From NCBI RefSeq assembly GCF_008629675.1, contig NZ_VWOX01000009.1, forward strand, positions 1-64,000: a stretch of DNA of 64,000 nucleotides, read 5' to 3'. Numbering within the stretch: the first letter of the stretch is position 1; every line of letters begins with the position of its first letter. The notes under the pieces were generated by a model. The model did not search any database. It was given only the letters and a program-made list of their open reading frames with translations, and was not told the origin of the DNA. Of the stretch, positions 15,448-24,614 are shown piece by piece. A program made the translations under genes and the position numbers. Source of the stretch: Roseiconus nitratireducens. Lineage in GTDB: Bacteria; Planctomycetota; Planctomycetia; Pirellulales; Pirellulaceae.

Positions 15448-17817
15448 ATGACCTACCGCTTCGTATTTCCCAGAACGTTGTTTCTCACCGTGTTACTTCT
15501 GACAACGTTGTTCCACGCGATGTTGCTGGTTGCGAACCCGTCGTCCGCCCAAGTGGCCTCGGATTCCACGGAACTGCACAGTGACTGGCAAGGAACACGC
15601 ACCTGGGTCGGACCGGGCTTTTGGGCCAACCCGATGCCGCGCTGGCGGGTGGTCGATGGAGAATTGCGGGGTGTTTCCGGCCGCGGGCACACCGTCCATT
15701 CGCTGACGCACCAGATCGAGGCAACCTCCGGAGCGGTCGAGCAGTCGGTGCATGTCCGGTTGATCGAGCGGGGCGGCCGCCCCGGGTCGCGTTCGTGGGC
15801 CGGTTTCTCGATCGGAATCCGTGGCACTCTGGACGGCTATCAAAATGCACTGGTGCACCCTCAGACGTCGGTTGACGCCGGTATCCGAAGTGATGGCAAG
15901 CTAGTCCTGGCCGATCAACTGGGCGATGACTCCGTCTCTCTGAACGGTCCGGTCCGGCTAACGCTCTTCGTCTCTGCGGCCGGCCAAGCCGTTTTGAAGG
16001 CGTCCACGGAAGACCAATCCGAGTTTCAGGTTCGGGCCAACCTGCCGGCGGGATCCTGGGTGGGAAACATCGCCTTATCGGCCGGCACGAATGGACGCGG
16101 AAGCGAATCGACGTGGGGATTTCGTGACTGGCACGCCGGTGGGCCGGGATTGGCGGCGCACCCGGATCAAACGTTCGGCCCGATTCTGTGGTCTCAGTAC
16201 ACCTTGAGCGACGCGACGCTGCGGCTGACAGCACACTTTCCCCCGCTGGGAACCGCCGACAACTGGCGTGCTCGACTGCAACTCCAAAGCGACGACGGGC
16301 AGTGGGCGGACGCTCAAGAATCGGAGATCGACAAGCTGTCTCGAACGGCAACCTTTGAAATTGGCGCCTGGGATGCGACACGCTCGCGTCGCTACCGCAT
16401 CGCCTATCGCTGGCGAGGCCAGGACAGCCACTGGCAGGGAGAAATCCGAAGCGACCCCCGCGACCAGCCCCAATTCCGCGTCGCCGTGTTCTCCTGTGAC
16501 CATGGAGAACTGTTTCCCAATCGCCGCATCGTTGACAACGTGCTGCATCAAAACCCGGACCTCGTGTTCTTTGCGGGCGACCAGATCTACGAAGGCTACG
16601 GCGGATTTGGCGCTGCTCGGTCAGCCGGCACCGAAGAGGCCATGTTGGATTACTTGCGTAAGTATTGGCAATTCGGTTGGTCCTGGAGAGACGTCTTGAA
16701 GGACCGACCCAGCATCATCATTCCCGATGACCATGACGTCTTTCAGGGAAACCTGTGGGGGCAAGGCGGACGGGCCGTGCCCGGCGGTGGAACGGACGGC
16801 GCGGCCTTTGCCAAAGGCGGCTACATCATGCCGGTTCCCTGGGTCAACGCGGTCCAGCGGACACAGGTTTCCCACCTGCCCAAGCCGGTCGATCCAGAAC
16901 CCTGCCCCAGCGGAATCGATGTGTACTTCACGACCATGCGGTACGGAGGAGCAAGCATCGCCATTCTGGAAGACCGAAAATTCAAAACCGGTCCCGGGTC
17001 GGTTTTTCAAGGCAGGCGTCGTGGGTCCGATCCAAGCCGCTATGACCTTCCGGGGCTGGAACTACTTGGAGATCGCCAGGAAGCATTTCTGAAACGTTGG
17101 GCGCAGCAGTCCTCGGCAGAATATTTTCGCATCGTCTGTTCCCAGACCATCTTCGCCAAAGCATCGACGCACTCCGGACAGAAACTCCGGCGAAGCCAGC
17201 TTGATTTTGACAGCGGCGGATGGCCACAGTCGGCGCGGGACCGCGCCTTGCAGTGCTTGCAACCGGCGGGAGCCGTCATGCTTCACGGAGACCAGCATTT
17301 CGGAATGCTTCTGCAACACGGGGTCGATCAGTGGGAAGACTCGGCGGTCGCCTTCATGGTTCCCGGGACTTCCAACGGGTTCCCCCGAGCCTGGTGGCCC
17401 GAGGCACCGGGTCAACCGGTTCCGCCCCGAGATTCCGAATCGGATGATGCCACCGAACGGTCTGCCAACGCGCGGTCTGCCAGCGCGCGGTCTTCCAGCG
17501 CGTTGGCGGACACCGAGGCAAAGCGATGGACGGGCCGGTTCTTCGATGACCTTGGTAATCGGATCACCGTGTTTGCGGCCGGCAACCCGGACCGTGGCAG
17601 CAATGAATTGAAACCATCCGAGGAGCGTTCGGTCGAAGCGATCGAACACCGCAAAGGAAGTGGCCACGGCCTTGTTACCTTCGACCGCCCGTCGAATACC
17701 GTCAGATTCGAACTGTATCGATTGCTGTTCGACGCCGAGTCTCCCCAGCCCGACGATCAGTTCCCGGGCTTTCCCGTAACGCTTGACCTGCCCGCACCGC
17801 CGGAGTCGGACCAATAA
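15448..17817 (+). CDS. Secreted PhoD-like alkaline phosphatase / metallophosphoesterase
   Basis: 789 residues from ATG 15448 (GTG 15442 is also possible). A signal peptide (FLTVLLLTTLFHAMLLV) is followed by an N-terminal jelly-roll-like region (about 30-235) and a PhoD catalytic region. Metal-site motifs are FFAGDQIYEG (Asp near 380) and PDDHDVFQGN, with SQTIFAK and MLHGDQHFGM further on, the last being the C-terminal metal-binding His. PhoD enzymes are Ca/Fe-dependent phosphomonoesterases or diesterases acting in the periplasm. A low-complexity Ser/Ala/Arg stretch at about 17454-17515 is encoded by imperfect 15-bp repeats. The stop is one base before the sdaA-type ATG, so the two genes may be co-transcribed although their functions differ. 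Confidence 0.85.
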   Translation: MTYRFVFPRTLFLTVLLLTTLFHAMLLVANPSSAQVASDSTELHSDWQGTRTWVGPGFWANPMPRWRVVDGELRGVSGRGHTVHSLTHQIEATSGAVEQSVHVRLIERGGRPGSRSWAGFSIGIRGTLDGYQNALVHPQTSVDAGIRSDGKLVLADQLGDDSVSLNGPVRLTLFVSAAGQAVLKASTEDQSEFQVRANLPAGSWVGNIALSAGTNGRGSESTWGFRDWHAGGPGLAAHPDQTFGPILWSQYTLSDATLRLTAHFPPLGTADNWRARLQLQSDDGQWADAQESEIDKLSRTATFEIGAWDATRSRRYRIAYRWRGQDSHWQGEIRSDPRDQPQFRVAVFSCDHGELFPNRRIVDNVLHQNPDLVFFAGDQIYEGYGGFGAARSAGTEEAMLDYLRKYWQFGWSWRDVLKDRPSIIIPDDHDVFQGNLWGQGGRAVPGGGTDGAAFAKGGYIMPVPWVNAVQRTQVSHLPKPVDPEPCPSGIDVYFTTMRYGGASIAILEDRKFKTGPGSVFQGRRRGSDPSRYDLPGLELLGDRQEAFLKRWAQQSSAEYFRIVCSQTIFAKASTHSGQKLRRSQLDFDSGGWPQSARDRALQCLQPAGAVMLHGDQHFGMLLQHGVDQWEDSAVAFMVPGTSNGFPRAWWPEAPGQPVPPRDSESDDATERSANARSASARSSSALADTEAKRWTGRFFDDLGNRITVFAAGNPDRGSNELKPSEERSVEAIEHRKGSGHGLVTFDRPSNTVRFELYRLLFDAESPQPDDQFPGFPVTLDLPAPPESDQ

Positions 17818-17818
17818 C

Positions 17819-19231
17819 ATGCCGTCCCTAAGCGCATTCGACATCTTCAAAATCGGCATCGGCCCGTCCAGTTCCCACACCATGGGTCCGTGGCAAGCGG
17901 CGCGGCGGTTTCTAGACGAACGAACATCGGCGGAGCTGGCTCGTGTGAACCGTCTGGTCGTCGATCTGTATGGCTCGCTGGCCAAGACGGGCAAAGGTCA
18001 CGGGACGGACCTGGCCGTCCAAATGGGTCTCCTTGGTGCCGACCCGCGAACCGTGGAAGTGGATTCGATTCCAACCGAACTGGAATCGATCAAGGCGTCC
18101 GGCCGAATCACGGCCAACGGCGTCCGCCAGATCGCCTTCGACCCCCAACAAGACATCGTGTTTCATCGAGAGATCCAGTTGCCGGGGCACCCCAACGGTC
18201 TGCGGTTCACGGCGATATTGGACGACGGATCCACGATTCAGTCCGTGTATTATTCGATCGGCGGGGGTTTCATCGTTCGCGAAGGCGAAGCCGAACCGAC
18301 CACCGCAAAGGCGTTTCCTTTTCCGATCGAGTGCGCGTCGGACCTGCTGACACATTGCCGGGAAAACAACTGCAGCATCGCCGAGATCGTGATGCGCAAC
18401 GAACTTGTCCTTCGGGACGCAACGCAGATCCACACCGAGATTGATGCGATCCGCGACGCGATGCTGTCGAGCGTGCACCGGGGCTGTCGCACCGCGGGAA
18501 CCCTGCCGGGCGGGCTGAATGTCAAACGTCGGGCTTTCGGGGTGGCGTCCAGCTTGCTGGGACACGATTGTCCGGAAGGTGCGACGCAATGGCTGGATGC
18601 GATTCGTCAGCAACCGCGAGACTTCCAGAGGGTTCTGGACTGGGTCAGTTGCTTTGCACTGGCGGTCAACGAAGAGAATGCGGCTTTCGGACGTGTGGTG
18701 ACCGCGCCGACCAATGGAGCGGCCGGGGTCATTCCGGCGGTGTTGATGTATCACCTTTGCTTCAATGATCCACCACCGGAAGCATCGCGACGGTTTCTGT
18801 TGACGGCTGCCGAAATCGGTTGCATCTTCAAAAAAGGCGCCACCATCTCGGCGGCAATGGGTGGCTGCCAGGCGGAGATCGGTGTCTCCTCGGCGATGGC
18901 CGCAGCGGCGCTGACCGAAGGGCTCGGTGGGACGCCTCCGCAAGCAGCGATGGCCGCCGAAATCGCGATGGAGCATCACTTGGGGATGACGTGCGATCCG
19001 ATCGGCGGGCTGGTTCAGATCCCCTGCATCGAGCGTAACGCATTTGGTGCCATCAAGGCGATCACGGCGGCACACCTGTCGCTGTTGACCAATCCCGTCG
19101 AAGCCCGGGTGTCACTCGATGACGTCGTTCGCACGATGTGGGAGACCGCTCAAGACATGAACGCCAAATACAAGGAAACGTCCGAAGGTGGCCTGGCGTT
19201 GCGAATCGCCGTCAACCTCAGTGAATGCTGA
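17819..19231 (+). CDS. sdaA: L-serine ammonia-lyase (iron-sulfur L-serine dehydratase)
   Basis: 470 residues from ATG 17819, one base after the PhoD stop. It is a single-chain form: the N-terminal beta domain starts with LSAFDIFKIGIGPSSSHTMGPW, and the C-terminal alpha domain carries the cysteines that bind the catalytic [4Fe-4S] cluster (GGCQAEIG, TCDPIGG, IPCIERN). NGAAGVIPAVLMYH is also diagnostic. The enzyme deaminates L-serine to pyruvate and ammonia in the cytoplasm. Length matches the roughly 455-470-residue family norm. A short ATCCG/CGGAT hairpin follows the stop at about 19235-19248. Confidence 0.95.
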   Translation: MPSLSAFDIFKIGIGPSSSHTMGPWQAARRFLDERTSAELARVNRLVVDLYGSLAKTGKGHGTDLAVQMGLLGADPRTVEVDSIPTELESIKASGRITANGVRQIAFDPQQDIVFHREIQLPGHPNGLRFTAILDDGSTIQSVYYSIGGGFIVREGEAEPTTAKAFPFPIECASDLLTHCRENNCSIAEIVMRNELVLRDATQIHTEIDAIRDAMLSSVHRGCRTAGTLPGGLNVKRRAFGVASSLLGHDCPEGATQWLDAIRQQPRDFQRVLDWVSCFALAVNEENAAFGRVVTAPTNGAAGVIPAVLMYHLCFNDPPPEASRRFLLTAAEIGCIFKKGATISAAMGGCQAEIGVSSAMAAAALTEGLGGTPPQAAMAAEIAMEHHLGMTCDPIGGLVQIPCIERNAFGAIKAITAAHLSLLTNPVEARVSLDDVVRTMWETAQDMNAKYKETSEGGLALRIAVNLSEC

Positions 19232-19315
19232 CATCCGATGCCGGATTGAACGGGGGCCGTCGTTCAGGTCCGGGACGTGATGGCACGACCGAGTGCTCAG
19301 TGAACCTGCGAAAGA

Positions 19316-19894
19316 TCAGGGCCCGTCGGGGAGCTTGGCCAGCCAGCTGGACTTCAACGATTTCATGCCGCGATAGATCAATGCGGCCACCGCACCCTTG
19401 GGCCGATTCATTCGGCGGGCGATCTCTGCCAGCGGCAGCGATTCCAGGTGATGCAATTCAATGGCTTCACGCTGTCCCTCAGGCAGTTCCGCGATCGCTT
19501 CCAACAGCAAATGTGTCATCTCATTGCGGGCCGCGGTCTCGGAGGGACTGGTCTGCTCGGCCGCCAGGCAAGCTTCCAGACGCAGCGTCGATCGACCGAT
19601 CGACTCCTGGATTGACCATTCCCGACTCAATCGACGTTTTTGCGTCCGCAGCTTGCGCAGTTCATCCAGCAGATTGTTCATGAACACACGCCGCAGCCAG
19701 GGGAGACGAGCGGCGGACACGTCGGGCACCGTTTGACGCGTTTGGTAGGCCTCCAACATCGTCGTCTGGACGATGCCGGAAAGATCGATCTTGGCAATTA
19801 ATTCGGGATCCAGCTGGGCCCTGCCCAACAGGTGCAGGTAATCGCGGTGCTGCTCCGGCCAGGGAGCGCGTTCCGGAATCGAATTGTCCTTCAT
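19316..19894 (-). CDS. ECF-type RNA polymerase sigma factor (planctomycete type)
   Basis: 192 residues from ATG at 19894. Region 2 is visible as LDPELIAKIDLSGIVQTTMLEAYQ and LPWLRRVFMNNLLDELRKL. Region 4 appears near the end as a helix-turn-helix (LPEGQREAIELHHLESLPLAEIARRM, then GAVAALIYRGMKSLK). The N-terminus is short and matches the planctomycete ECF subgroup whose proteins begin with a WLEQHRDYLRLLAR-like helix. No anti-sigma gene is adjacent. It is divergent from the 766-residue thioredoxin-fused secreted protein, which is a candidate target. Three palindromes lie just upstream of its start. Confidence 0.85.
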   Translation of the reverse strand: MKDNSIPERAPWPEQHRDYLHLLGRAQLDPELIAKIDLSGIVQTTMLEAYQTRQTVPDVSAARLPWLRRVFMNNLLDELRKLRTQKRRLSREWSIQESIGRSTLRLEACLAAEQTSPSETAARNEMTHLLLEAIAELPEGQREAIELHHLESLPLAEIARRMNRPKGAVAALIYRGMKSLKSSWLAKLPDGP

Positions 19895-19933
19895 AGTCGC
19901 TGCTCGCCGGCGTGAAGGTTGGCGGAGGAGCCC

Positions 19934-19986
19934 TGCACAGTGCGTTGCACAGTGCCCTGAGCCCGGAAAGGTGCCCTGCACAGTGC
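19934..19986. promoter_or_regulatory. Three TGCACAGTGC palindromes upstream of the sigma-factor gene
   Basis: Exact copies of TGCACAGTGC start at 19934, 19946 and 19977. The core GCAC-A-GTGC is an inverted repeat. Spacings are 12 and 31 bases. They lie 40-92 bases upstream of the ECF start and some 270-320 bases before the divergent gene. Surrounding sequence repeats GTGCCCTG, so the site could be an operator array or a decayed phrase cluster. Apart from these, the 362-base gap 19895-20256 shows no gene. Confidence 0.5.
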
Positions 19987-20256
19987 CTGAAACAGCAGAG
20001 CCCTGACGGGGAGGAGGATTGCGCTGGAAATCTTAAAAAACGAGCATCGAATTCGAATCGAACCTCCCCCGTTCCAAACACGGCGTCGGATTCGATGAGG
20101 GCGCCCTGGCAACGGATGCTGCGATGACCCGGCGGAGATCTTTCACGTTTTTTCTTGATGGACCGTCATCCCCCCGGGTACAAAGACGCTACTCCTCTGC
20201 GACTCATAGCCCGCGCGCCGAGCGCCCTCATCGCACCCTCGCCCCGGAATTCCTTG

Positions 20257-22557
20257 ATGAACCTTCGCCATCTCGCGATCGCCCTGATCGCCCTTGTCAC
20301 GTTCACGACCGACGCGTCAGCCGCCGAACAATGGTACGGGACCGCCGACGGGTGGGGCCTGATGGTGGACCCCGATGGCGACTGCAGTTTCACCGTCGCG
20401 GCGGACCGAGTGGAAATCGGTGTCCCGAAGACCGCTCACGGGATGAGCATCGAATTGAAAAAAATGAATGCACCTCGGGTGGTGCAATCGGTCACCGGCA
20501 GCTTTGACATGCAGGTACAAGTCGGTGGAAAATTCGATCCCCGGGAACCGACCGTGAAGACGCGGACAGCCTACTCCGGCGGCGGGCTGGTGCTGATGCA
20601 AGACGACCGCAACTACGTCCGATTGGAACGAGCCGCACTGCGTCGGGGAGAGCGAGTTAGCCACTACGTCAATTTTGAATTGCGCCGCGACGGGCGTCTG
20701 CTCCGCTTCGGTGCGCCCGCCGACTTTTCGCTGGGAGCCGACGACCAATTGGACTTGAAGGTCCAGGTCCGAGGCAAAGCCGTGCAAGGTTTTGCCCGCA
20801 AGAACGGTGGGGCCTGGAAAGACCTGGGTGTGAAGGAGTTTGCCGCTGTCAAACCGCTGACCGCAGGCATCGCGGCCATCAACGCGACCGATGTTCCATT
20901 CAATCCCGTCTTCGAATCGTTTCGGTTGACCAAAGTGGCCGAGGACAGGTTGGAACTGCCCGGCAGCACACCACCCGCCGAACCGGGCGACCTCGAGAAA
21001 TCCGACGAAACGCCTCCTTTGCAGATCGCTGTGATCCACGGCGCCGACGCCAACGCGGCCCCTCAGTTCCAAAAGTTCTTGCAGCAGAACGAAATGAAAC
21101 CTCGGTTGGTCGACGTGAAGGGGCTGCAGGCCGACAAATTGGCCGGCGTGGATTTGATCCTGGTCACGTCCGACACCGCGGGAGCATGGGACAACGGCGA
21201 CGCTGCCAACCTGATTCGCCAGACGGGGCGTCCTGTGATGGGTCTGGGCGAAGGCGGCTACCAACTGCTTGGCAAACTGGGTTTGGCCATCGGTGCCCCG
21301 CGCGGATGGCACGGGACGCTGACGTCCGCGCGACCGGTCCCCGGGATCAAGCTGTGGGACGACCTCGGCCCCGCCAAGGACGGTGGATCCCACCAGCTGT
21401 ATGAGCAGTCGGCTCACGTCGGAATTCACCTTCCCGATCCGGTCGAAGGCGTTCAACCGATCGGACGTGAGCCCGACAACGCGACTCACTACGTCATTCT
21501 GTCCCAGGAACCGCACTTTCTGCTGTGGGGATTCACCGGAACGCCGGAGCAAATGACCAAGGTAGGCGGCGATGTGTTCGTGCGAAGCTGCGCCCACGTC
21601 GTCGCGATGGACCGTCCAGCCGAAGTCGAGTTGCCGGACTCCACGCCAAAGTCGCCAGCGATGCAACACATGGCCAAGACGCTGCAACTGGGCCGTCAGG
21701 TCATGGGACTGAAGCAAATGAAAGCTCAGGAGCGGAAGGAGTTCGTCGATGCGGTCGTCGAATTGCTCAAGTCGCGTCCTGAACAGGTTCCGGTGTCAAT
21801 CGACAGTCGTTTGGCTTACCAGTTGGGGCGTACACTGGAATCGTTGGACGACCGGGACTTTGCGGTGGCGACCTACAATCGCATGGCCGATGCTTTCAGC
21901 GATGCCTCGGGTGAAAACGCGGAACGGCTTGCCAACAGCCTTCGTGGCGCGGCCCGCCGTGCCGATCTGCCGGGCAACTCCATGGACCTGGCCGGCAAAA
22001 CCCTGGACGACCAATCCTTCGATTGGCAGTCCTATCGCGGCAAAGTCGTGTTGGTCGATTTCTGGGCTTCGTGGTGCGCCCCCTGCCGCCGGGAGATTCC
22101 CAATGTGCTTGCTCAGTACGAGAAATACCACGAACACGGATTCGACGTCGTCGGGATTTGTCTGGATACTGACCGCGAGAAAGCGACCTCCTACGTCGAC
22201 GATTCCGAGATTCCGTGGCCCAGTTTGTTTGCAGAGAAAGCCGGATGGGAGCATCCCATGGCGATCAAGTACGGAATCTCCGCCATCCCGACCGCGATCC
22301 TGGTAAACCGCGAAGGCAAGGTTGTTTCGTTGAAGGCCCGCGGGGAGGAACTGCAAGAACTCTTGGCTGGCCTGATCGATTTGCCCGAAGCCGAGAGTTC
22401 CGCGGAAGACTCCACGAAGGCGAAATCGGATTCCCCTGATTCCGAGGGCGGCAAGGACTCCGAGCAAGACGAGGGGCACTCCGCCGACACCCCCTCGCAG
22501 TCGGAAACGGAAGAAGAAAGCGAAGAAGCTGCGGTGGCCACGGAAGCCGATTCGTGA
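20257..22557 (+). CDS. Secreted multidomain protein ending in a TlpA-like thioredoxin
   Basis: 766 residues from ATG 20257 (GGAA 7 bases upstream; a longer frame from 20155 adds no signal sequence). A signal peptide (LAIALIALVTFTTDASA) precedes a DUF1349-like concanavalin/lectin sandwich (about 25-230: GSFDMQVQVGGKF; NYVRLERAA). The middle (about 260-490) resembles a DJ-1/ThuA-type alpha/beta domain (IAVIHGADANAAPQF; VDLILVTSDTAGAW; GRPVMGLGEGGYQLLG). The C-terminus (about 575-710) is a thioredoxin-like domain with the redox motif WCAPC in LVDFWASWCAPCRREIP and the cis-Pro segment ISAIPTAILV. A long acidic tail follows. The domain combination suggests a periplasmic or surface oxidoreductase. 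It is divergent from an ECF sigma factor gene. Confidence 0.8.
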   Translation: MNLRHLAIALIALVTFTTDASAAEQWYGTADGWGLMVDPDGDCSFTVAADRVEIGVPKTAHGMSIELKKMNAPRVVQSVTGSFDMQVQVGGKFDPREPTVKTRTAYSGGGLVLMQDDRNYVRLERAALRRGERVSHYVNFELRRDGRLLRFGAPADFSLGADDQLDLKVQVRGKAVQGFARKNGGAWKDLGVKEFAAVKPLTAGIAAINATDVPFNPVFESFRLTKVAEDRLELPGSTPPAEPGDLEKSDETPPLQIAVIHGADANAAPQFQKFLQQNEMKPRLVDVKGLQADKLAGVDLILVTSDTAGAWDNGDAANLIRQTGRPVMGLGEGGYQLLGKLGLAIGAPRGWHGTLTSARPVPGIKLWDDLGPAKDGGSHQLYEQSAHVGIHLPDPVEGVQPIGREPDNATHYVILSQEPHFLLWGFTGTPEQMTKVGGDVFVRSCAHVVAMDRPAEVELPDSTPKSPAMQHMAKTLQLGRQVMGLKQMKAQERKEFVDAVVELLKSRPEQVPVSIDSRLAYQLGRTLESLDDRDFAVATYNRMADAFSDASGENAERLANSLRGAARRADLPGNSMDLAGKTLDDQSFDWQSYRGKVVLVDFWASWCAPCRREIPNVLAQYEKYHEHGFDVVGICLDTDREKATSYVDDSEIPWPSLFAEKAGWEHPMAIKYGISAIPTAILVNREGKVVSLKARGEELQELLAGLIDLPEAESSAEDSTKAKSDSPDSEGGKDSEQDEGHSADTPSQSETEEESEEAAVATEADS

Positions 22558-22617
22558 ACCGAGTCGCATCCGTGTTGTCGAGCGGCTTGATGCGTCTCTC
22601 CAAGGACCATTCGCTAC

Positions 22618-23142
22618 GTGCCGATCAGCGTAACCCGCGTGTGTTCATTGTTGTCAGCGGTTGATTTCGCCGATTTGATGCGGTGGGCCTTTCAATTCGC
22701 AGTCCTGATCGGCGTTGCCCTGGCGATCGCCGTGGTGTTCCGTTTGCACGAATGGTGGATGCATTTCTTTCAGCAGCAGCTTGCCCCAAGGTTGCTCATC
22801 TGGATCGAACGGGCCGGCAGTGACCGCAGGCGTGACCCATCATCCGCTGAGGCTGCACCGACGGGCCGAATCAAATTGCGGCGACAACTGCGCCGCTACT
22901 TCCTAGCCGGTCTGATCGGCCTGATGATCGGCGGCTCGTTGGGGCTGGCCGCTTGCTTGGCATCAAGCGAACTATGGGCCAGACTGTTCTCCGACCCCTC
23001 CCCGAGGACGGGAGACCCGATCGATCACTGGGCTAGCGGAATCACGCAGGCAATCGGATTTGTCCTGGTGACAGGCATTCTGGCGTTGACGGGCCTGCAG
23101 TGTGGGCTTCACGTTGCTTCTCGCATGCGATGCGACCGCTAA
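22618..23142 (+). CDS. Hypothetical membrane protein (three predicted helices)
   Basis: Up to 174 residues from GTG 22618; ATG 22678 (MRWAFQFAVL) would give 154 residues and starts directly at the first helix. Hydrophobic segments are FQFAVLIGVALAIAVVF, FLAGLIGLMIGGSLGLAACL and AIGFVLVTGILALTGL, separated by a basic, polar loop (SDRRRDPSS...). I do not recognise a family. It follows the thioredoxin-fused protein by 60 bases on the same strand and could be co-transcribed with it. Confidence is limited by the lack of recognised motifs and uncertain start. Confidence 0.5.
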   Translation: MPISVTRVCSLLSAVDFADLMRWAFQFAVLIGVALAIAVVFRLHEWWMHFFQQQLAPRLLIWIERAGSDRRRDPSSAEAAPTGRIKLRRQLRRYFLAGLIGLMIGGSLGLAACLASSELWARLFSDPSPRTGDPIDHWASGITQAIGFVLVTGILALTGLQCGLHVASRMRCDR

Positions 23143-23358
23143 ACCCCGAACGCTATCGGCATTGCGGCCGAAATCTGGCGGCGAGGTGCGAACGTGTATT
23201 CGAATCCGAATGCGCGGCACGGGCAATGCGTGGTGCTCGTGTTCTAGAATCGAAGATCACAGGCGCGTCACTCACCCGACGTCGCTGGCAATCGGTTCGT
23301 GACGTTCAACCGTTCCCCGTCAAACCGAAACGCGCTCACCAGCTTTTGAATCCAGACC

Positions 23359-24336
23359 ATGATGGCCGAATCACACCACGACCACCCGCATGATCACACA
23401 CACGATCACGCACACGATTCCGGGGGGCATGTCCACGGGCTAACCCGAGGCGGGGAACTGGCCGGTGTCAGCGATTCCCGTTTGCTGTGGGCCGTTGCTC
23501 TGAACCAGCTGCTGACCGTGGGACAGGTCATTGCCGGGATCTTTTCCGGAAGCGTCGCCCTGCTTTCCGACGCGGCACACAATTTCAATGACGCCAATGC
23601 GCTGCTAATTGCCTACATTGCCCGTCGCATTTCCCGCCGGGATGCCAACCAGCGGTACACCTTCGGATACCGCCGCGCCGAATTGATCGGTGCAACGATC
23701 AACCTGACATCCCTGGGTCTGATCGGGATGTTTCTGATTTACGAAGGGATTCGTCATTTCATCGAGCCCCAAGAAATCGTCGGCTGGTTGATGGCATCCG
23801 CTGCGGGTTTGGCATTGATCATTGATGTCGGTACCGCAGTCCTGCTGTGGTCGATGAGCCAAGGATCGATCAACGTCCGAGCCGCGTTTGTGCATAATCT
23901 GGTCGATGCGCTCGGATCCTTGGCGGTGCTGCTAGGCGCCGCGGCGGTCATCTGGTGGGATTGGACCTGGATCGATCCGTTGCTGACACTGATCATTGCG
24001 GGTTATGTCTTGTGGCAGGTTGCCACGATGCTGCCCCAGGCGGCCCGAATCCTGATGGAAGGTGCGCCCCACGACTTTGATTTCGACGCCATGGTATCCG
24101 CTGTTCAAGCCGTCCCGGCCGTCGAAGGGGCGCACCACTTTCACCTGTGGGAATTGGACGAGCAGCGGACCGCTTTGGAGGCGCACGTGGTGATCGCCAA
24201 GAGCAATGCCAGAGATCTGGAAGCGATCAAACAAACACTGAAGGAACTTCTTCAGCATGAATTTGGAATTGAGCATTCGACGCTGGAATTCGAATTCTCC
24301 GATCATGATTGCCCCGACAACCATGATTGTTATTAG
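23359..24336 (+). CDS. Cation diffusion facilitator, zinc-type exporter (CzcD/ZitB-like)
   Basis: 325 residues; ATG 23359 and 23362 are both possible. The N-terminus is a His/Asp-rich metal-binding stretch (HHDHPHDHTHDHAHD). Six membrane helices follow. The transport site has the zinc-type HxxxD pattern twice: SDAAHNFND in helix 2 and VHNLVDALG in helix 5. The cytosolic CDF C-terminal domain ends with His/Cys-rich DHDCPDNHDC, likely another metal site. It exports Zn2+ (possibly Cd2+, Co2+) in exchange for protons across the inner membrane. It stands alone with no regulator gene beside it. A TAGAAT near 23244 upstream could be its -10 box. Confidence 0.92.
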   Translation: MMAESHHDHPHDHTHDHAHDSGGHVHGLTRGGELAGVSDSRLLWAVALNQLLTVGQVIAGIFSGSVALLSDAAHNFNDANALLIAYIARRISRRDANQRYTFGYRRAELIGATINLTSLGLIGMFLIYEGIRHFIEPQEIVGWLMASAAGLALIIDVGTAVLLWSMSQGSINVRAAFVHNLVDALGSLAVLLGAAAVIWWDWTWIDPLLTLIIAGYVLWQVATMLPQAARILMEGAPHDFDFDAMVSAVQAVPAVEGAHHFHLWELDEQRTALEAHVVIAKSNARDLEAIKQTLKELLQHEFGIEHSTLEFEFSDHDCPDNHDCY

Positions 24337-24383
24337 CTGGCCAGCGCCCCTTTTAATCAATCACAGCGTGATTTGCAGTGCAA

Positions 24384-24410
24384 TGAGAGCGGCAAGGGGT
24401 TAGCCGCCGG
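24384..24410 (+). repeat. REP-like element, GAG(C)CGC...TAGCCGC family (copy 2)
   Basis: The segment TGAGAGCGGCAAGG followed by GGTTAGCCGCCGG has a GCGGC/GCCGC stem and aligns with the element at 10564-10588. It lies 48 bases after the CDF exporter stop, in an otherwise gene-free 436-base gap (24337-24772). Confidence 0.5.
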
Positions 24411-24564
24411 TCGGCGCGAGAAAACCCGCGGCTGACGAAAAAGGCGATCACCAGAGACTGATGACTGGTCGCTGGCAGACCAAGCCGCTGCGCAATCGGT
24501 CAGGACCTGCTGCCGTAAACGAGGTCGGCTGAACGTTCATCCGCGATACCGAGTCGATGTTGCC

Positions 24565-24590
24565 ATGAATCCCGTACGGATTCATTTTCT
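24565..24590 (+). terminator. Hairpin plus T-run, possible terminator
   Basis: Arms ATGAATCC (24565-24572) and GGATTCAT (24578-24585) are perfect complements around a CGTAC loop, followed by TTTCT. It is 230 bases after the CDF gene and could end its transcript or that of an unannotated small RNA in the gap. Confidence 0.45.
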
Positions 24591-24614
24591 CACATTGGAT
24601 CGCCACAGCCATGG

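Noticed and set aside
17912..19075. Minus-strand 387-codon frame antisense to L-serine dehydratase
   Set aside because: The sense strand is an unmistakable SdaA protein.
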